A DNA stretch of 17,263 bases from Firmicutes bacterium UBA994. Lineage in GTDB: Bacteria > Bacillota > UBA994. The stretch is taken from the NCBI GenBank assembly GCA_002292025.1, contig DBBC01000002.1, positions 1-17,263 of the forward strand. The letters run 5' to 3'. The notes under the pieces were generated by a model. The model made no database searches. It was not told the origin of the DNA and saw only the letters and a list, made by a program, of their open reading frames with translations. How positions within the stretch are numbered: the stretch's first letter is position 1; the number at the start of each line of letters is the position of its first letter. Made by a program: the position numbers and the translations under genes. This document shows, one piece after another, positions 15,470-17,263 of this stretch.

Positions 15470-16318
15470 TTGAGTAGGGGTGAAGGCTTGTTAAAGTCAC
15501 TGGCCTCGCTGCGGCTCATTTTGACGATAGCTCTAGGCACATCACTTTCGGCGGTTGCTTTTAACCAATTCATAATTCCCAACCGCATGCTCTCCGGCGG
15601 TGTCGCCGGGATTGGTATTTTGGTCAATAACCTCACGGGCTGGCCGACTGGGATGATCGTGCTACTGCTTAACTTACCCATACTTTATCTGGGTTACAGG
15701 CAGATTGGCAAGCGATTTATCCTGCTGACCAGTCTTGCTGTGCTCAGCTTTTCAGTGTTACTCGATGTTGTGCCTGTGAACGCATTAGTCGATGATCTGC
15801 TGTTGGCAGCCATTTTTGGCGGCGTTGTCAATGGGCTGGGGTTAGGGTTGGTGCTAAAGGTTGGCGGCTCCACCGGGGGCACAGACGTACTTGGTGTCAT
15901 AGCCAACCGCAAACTAGGAATTTCTATTGGCGAGTCGTCGATGGCGCTCAATGCCGTAATCGTCGCTGCGGGAGCCCTGTTGTTTGACCTAACTTCTGCT
16001 CTTTACACCTTAATCGCCATGTTCGTCACCGCGCGTATAATCGATACGCTACAGACGTCCCACGGGCGCAAGACCGCGTTGATTGTATCGCGTTCGCCTG
16101 ACGAAATAGCGCTTGCCATCAACACCAAGCTCGAGCGGGGCGTGACCTTTCTCTACGGTGAGGGCGCTTACGGCCGCTCCCAGCTTAAAGTAGTGCTCTG
16201 TGTCCTGACTCGTTTTGAAGTGGCAGAGCTAAAGGAAGTAGTGCTGCAAATCGACCCACAGGCCTTTATGACGATATCCGATACCAACGAAATCGTCGGG
16301 CGCTTTGTGAAGCATTAG
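15470..16318 (+). CDS. YitT family membrane protein (DUF161 + DUF2179)
   Basis: A 282-residue protein with an N-terminal membrane region of five to six helices (about 13-200). SGGVAGIGILVNNLTGWPTG and GGSTGGTDVLG are conserved family motifs. A soluble C-terminal DUF2179 domain (about 215-280) follows, with a RGVTFLYGEGAYG segment. The family is common in Firmicutes, often in several copies; its molecular role is not established, and transport is only suspected. There is no ATG start: AAGGGA (15457-15462) is 7 nt before TTG 15470, while AGGGG (15476-15480) is 7 nt before TTG 15488, so both TTGs are possible. The stop codon overlaps the left copy of the 22-bp inverted repeat. It converges with ribU, 35 bp away. 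Confidence 0.9.
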   Translation: MSRGEGLLKSLASLRLILTIALGTSLSAVAFNQFIIPNRMLSGGVAGIGILVNNLTGWPTGMIVLLLNLPILYLGYRQIGKRFILLTSLAVLSFSVLLDVVPVNALVDDLLLAAIFGGVVNGLGLGLVLKVGGSTGGTDVLGVIANRKLGISIGESSMALNAVIVAAGALLFDLTSALYTLIAMFVTARIIDTLQTSHGRKTALIVSRSPDEIALAINTKLERGVTFLYGEGAYGRSQLKVVLCVLTRFEVAELKEVVLQIDPQAFMTISDTNEIVGRFVKH

Positions 16319-16338
16319 GGACGGAGCCTTTTGCTTCA
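16317..16338 (+). repeat. Left copy of 22-bp inverted repeat flanking ribU
   Basis: Begins AGGGACGGAGCCTTTTGCTT and is the exact reverse complement of 17237-17258. It overlaps the last two bases of the yitT stop codon and lies 15 bp downstream of the ribU stop. Confidence 0.9.
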
Positions 16339-16353
16339 GGACGGCAGGGCAGG

Positions 16354-16923
16354 TTACTTGCCGTTAGCGAAGTTCAAGCCAAACCCCTTGAGAAACGGGG
16401 CAAGCGCAATGTGTAGCGACAAAGTGAGCACGGTGCTCAACGCGGCGCGGGCAGCGTTAAAGGGAACTATTGCCGTCCACAGCATCTCAGCATGCTGCGC
16501 TTCTGGCACACCCCAAGCTGCAAGCGCCCAAGTTAAGTTCGAAGCATACATAACAACTGACATCACCAAACCGCCAGCCACCAGACCTAGAAGCGCGCCC
16601 CACTTGTTTGGCCATTTACGGTAGACTAACCCAGTGACAACGGCGAATGTGGCGGAAGCCAAGAAATTCTGGATAGAGCCGATGGGCCCGCCTGTGCCCT
16701 TAGTCAAAAAGAACAGTACAACTTTTATTAAAGCAATAATCCCACCCGCCAGTGGCCCCAGCAAAAAGCTGCCGATCAGCGTCGGCACGTCGCTGGGGTC
16801 ATATTTGAGAAAGGGGGCGGCCGGGATAAGCGGGATCTGGAGTACAAACATCAGCAGATAGCTCATGCCCGCGAGCATGGCCATGGTCACTAGGTTGCGT
16901 AGGCGACGGTTGTCTTGGTTCAC
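16354..16923 (-). CDS. ribU: Riboflavin ECF transporter substrate-binding (S) component
   Basis: A 189-residue integral membrane protein with about six helices. FLKYDPSDVPTLIGSFLLGPLAG (38-60) is the RibU hallmark, followed by KGTGGPIGSIQNFLASATF (75-93). RibU binds riboflavin and works with a shared energising module (EcfA, EcfA', EcfT) that must be encoded elsewhere. GGGAGG on the minus strand (16936-16931) lies 7 nt from GTG 16923, which sets the start. The upstream FMN riboswitch gives independent support and implies that high FMN shuts the gene off. It is transcribed opposite to its left neighbour as a single-gene unit with its own promoter. Confidence 0.95.
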   Translation of the reverse strand: MNQDNRRLRNLVTMAMLAGMSYLLMFVLQIPLIPAAPFLKYDPSDVPTLIGSFLLGPLAGGIIALIKVVLFFLTKGTGGPIGSIQNFLASATFAVVTGLVYRKWPNKWGALLGLVAGGLVMSVVMYASNLTWALAAWGVPEAQHAEMLWTAIVPFNAARAALSTVLTLSLHIALAPFLKGFGLNFANGK

Positions 16924-16935
16924 TTAAATTCCTCC

Positions 16936-16968
16936 CAAAAAATAATGCCCCGACAAACAATCGGGGCA
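16936..16968 (-). terminator. Riboswitch-controlled terminator before ribU
   Basis: On the minus strand TGCCCCGA (16968-16961), a 7-nt loop and TCGGGGCA (16953-16946) form an eight-bp perfect stem. TTATTTTTT follows (16945-16937), ending directly at the ribosome-binding site. This is the expected off-state structure of an FMN riboswitch. TCGGGG in the aptamer's 5' part (17107-17102) can pair with the terminator's CCCCGA, a possible anti-terminator. Confidence 0.88.
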
Positions 16969-16994
16969 GGAGTAAACCAAGACGGTTCACTTAC

Positions 16995-17111
16995 ACCTTC
17001 TCTCATCCGGACTTTAACCGTCGGCCTTGGAATCACACCAAGTCTGCCATGTGGCTCGTGGGCTAGCTTTCGCATTACCACCGATAGGGAATTACACCCA
17101 ACCCCGAAGGT
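16995..17111 (-). promoter_or_regulatory. FMN riboswitch (RFN element)
   Basis: On the minus strand the sequence starts ACCTTCGGGG (17111-17102) and ends GGATGAGAGAAGGT (to 16995), the outer pairing being ACCTTC with GAAGGT. Between them are the conserved RFN blocks: GGGTGTAATTCCC, the CGGTGGTAATGCG region, TAGCCCACGAGCC, TTGGTGTGATTCCAAGGCCGA and TAAAGTCCGGATG. The aptamer senses FMN and controls ribU through the terminator that follows about 27 nt later. Confidence 0.96.
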
Positions 17112-17134
17112 CTATCGTATTAAGTTGCACTAAA

Positions 17135-17163
17135 ATCCTACTATGATGGGCATCTGCTGTCAA
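17135..17163 (-). promoter_or_regulatory. Promoter of the ribU transcript
   Basis: On the minus strand TTGACA (17163-17158) is a perfect -35, followed after 17 bp by TAGGAT (17140-17135), four of six for the -10. Transcription would start near 17128, about 17 nt before the FMN aptamer, as expected for a riboswitch leader. Confidence 0.75.
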
Positions 17164-17236
17164 GCGGAAAATTTCACCCGGCATAGTCATAGCATGTGGC
17201 ATCCGCACCCGTGAGACCGAGACTTGACCTCCTGCG

Positions 17237-17258
17237 TGAAGCAAAAGGCTCCGTCCCT
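17237..17258 (-). repeat. Right copy of 22-bp inverted repeat flanking ribU
   Basis: Exact reverse complement of 16317-16338, about 75 bp upstream of the ribU -35. On the plus strand it is followed by more T residues (TTTTT at 17258-17262), and AAAAGG (17243-17248) can pair with CCTTTT (17256-17261), making a weak terminator-like hairpin for whatever lies to the left. The stretch from 17164 to 17236 holds no supported gene. Confidence 0.9.
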
Positions 17259-17263
17259 TTTTG

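Noticed and set aside
16915..17133. 72-codon plus-strand ORF across the riboswitch
   Set aside because: It is antisense to the FMN aptamer and promoter and has no coding features.

Overview
The window looks like a chromosomal segment from a Gram-positive anaerobe of the Bacillota (a clostridial lineage). The reasons are strong AGGAGG ribosome-binding sites, frequent GTG and TTG starts, an oxygen-free class III ribonucleotide reductase (nrdDG), a BMP-type purine-nucleoside ABC importer laid out like Bacillus nupNOPQ, a YitT-family membrane protein, a TagO/WecA-type undecaprenyl-phosphate transferase, and a RibU riboflavin transporter under an FMN riboswitch. The genus cannot be named from the sequence alone.

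Layout. 1-1020 (minus): N-terminal 340 residues of an extracellular family-5 solute-binding protein with a copper-amine-oxidase-like N-terminal module, cut by the window edge. 1021-1395: divergent intergenic region with a palindrome/tandem-repeat cluster just before a divergent PlsY-like acyltransferase (1396-2043). 2134-3750: sensor with a periplasmic-binding-protein-type input and an HD-GYP output. 3771-4289: small LinB/AadB-like nucleotidyltransferase. 4320-4820: free methionine-(R)-sulfoxide reductase. 4909-8586: nrdD-nrdG-nfo operon behind a NrdR box and an inverted repeat that could mask the nrdD ribosome-binding site. 8752-10370: tagO/wecA-like gene overlapping nth, behind a good sigma-A-type promoter. 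10446-15351: nupN-like lipoprotein, a strong internal terminator, then nupO-nupP-nupQ (ATPase and two permeases). 15470-16318: yitT-family gene. 16354-16923 (minus): ribU with its FMN riboswitch, terminator and promoter, the whole unit flanked by a perfect 22-bp inverted repeat.

Functional themes. The genes serve nucleotide economy (anaerobic dNTP synthesis, purine nucleoside import), DNA base-excision repair (nfo, nth), redox and flavin supply (fRMsr, ribU), membrane and envelope synthesis (PlsY-like, TagO/WecA) and c-di-GMP turnover. The protein-coding content is mostly ordinary. The parts most worth attention are regulatory: the nrdD leader, the ribU expression platform with competing pairings, the repeats flanking ribU, and the palindromes before plsY-like and nupO. 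I found no CRISPR array, phage, insertion sequence, tRNA or rRNA, and no clearly new multi-gene system.
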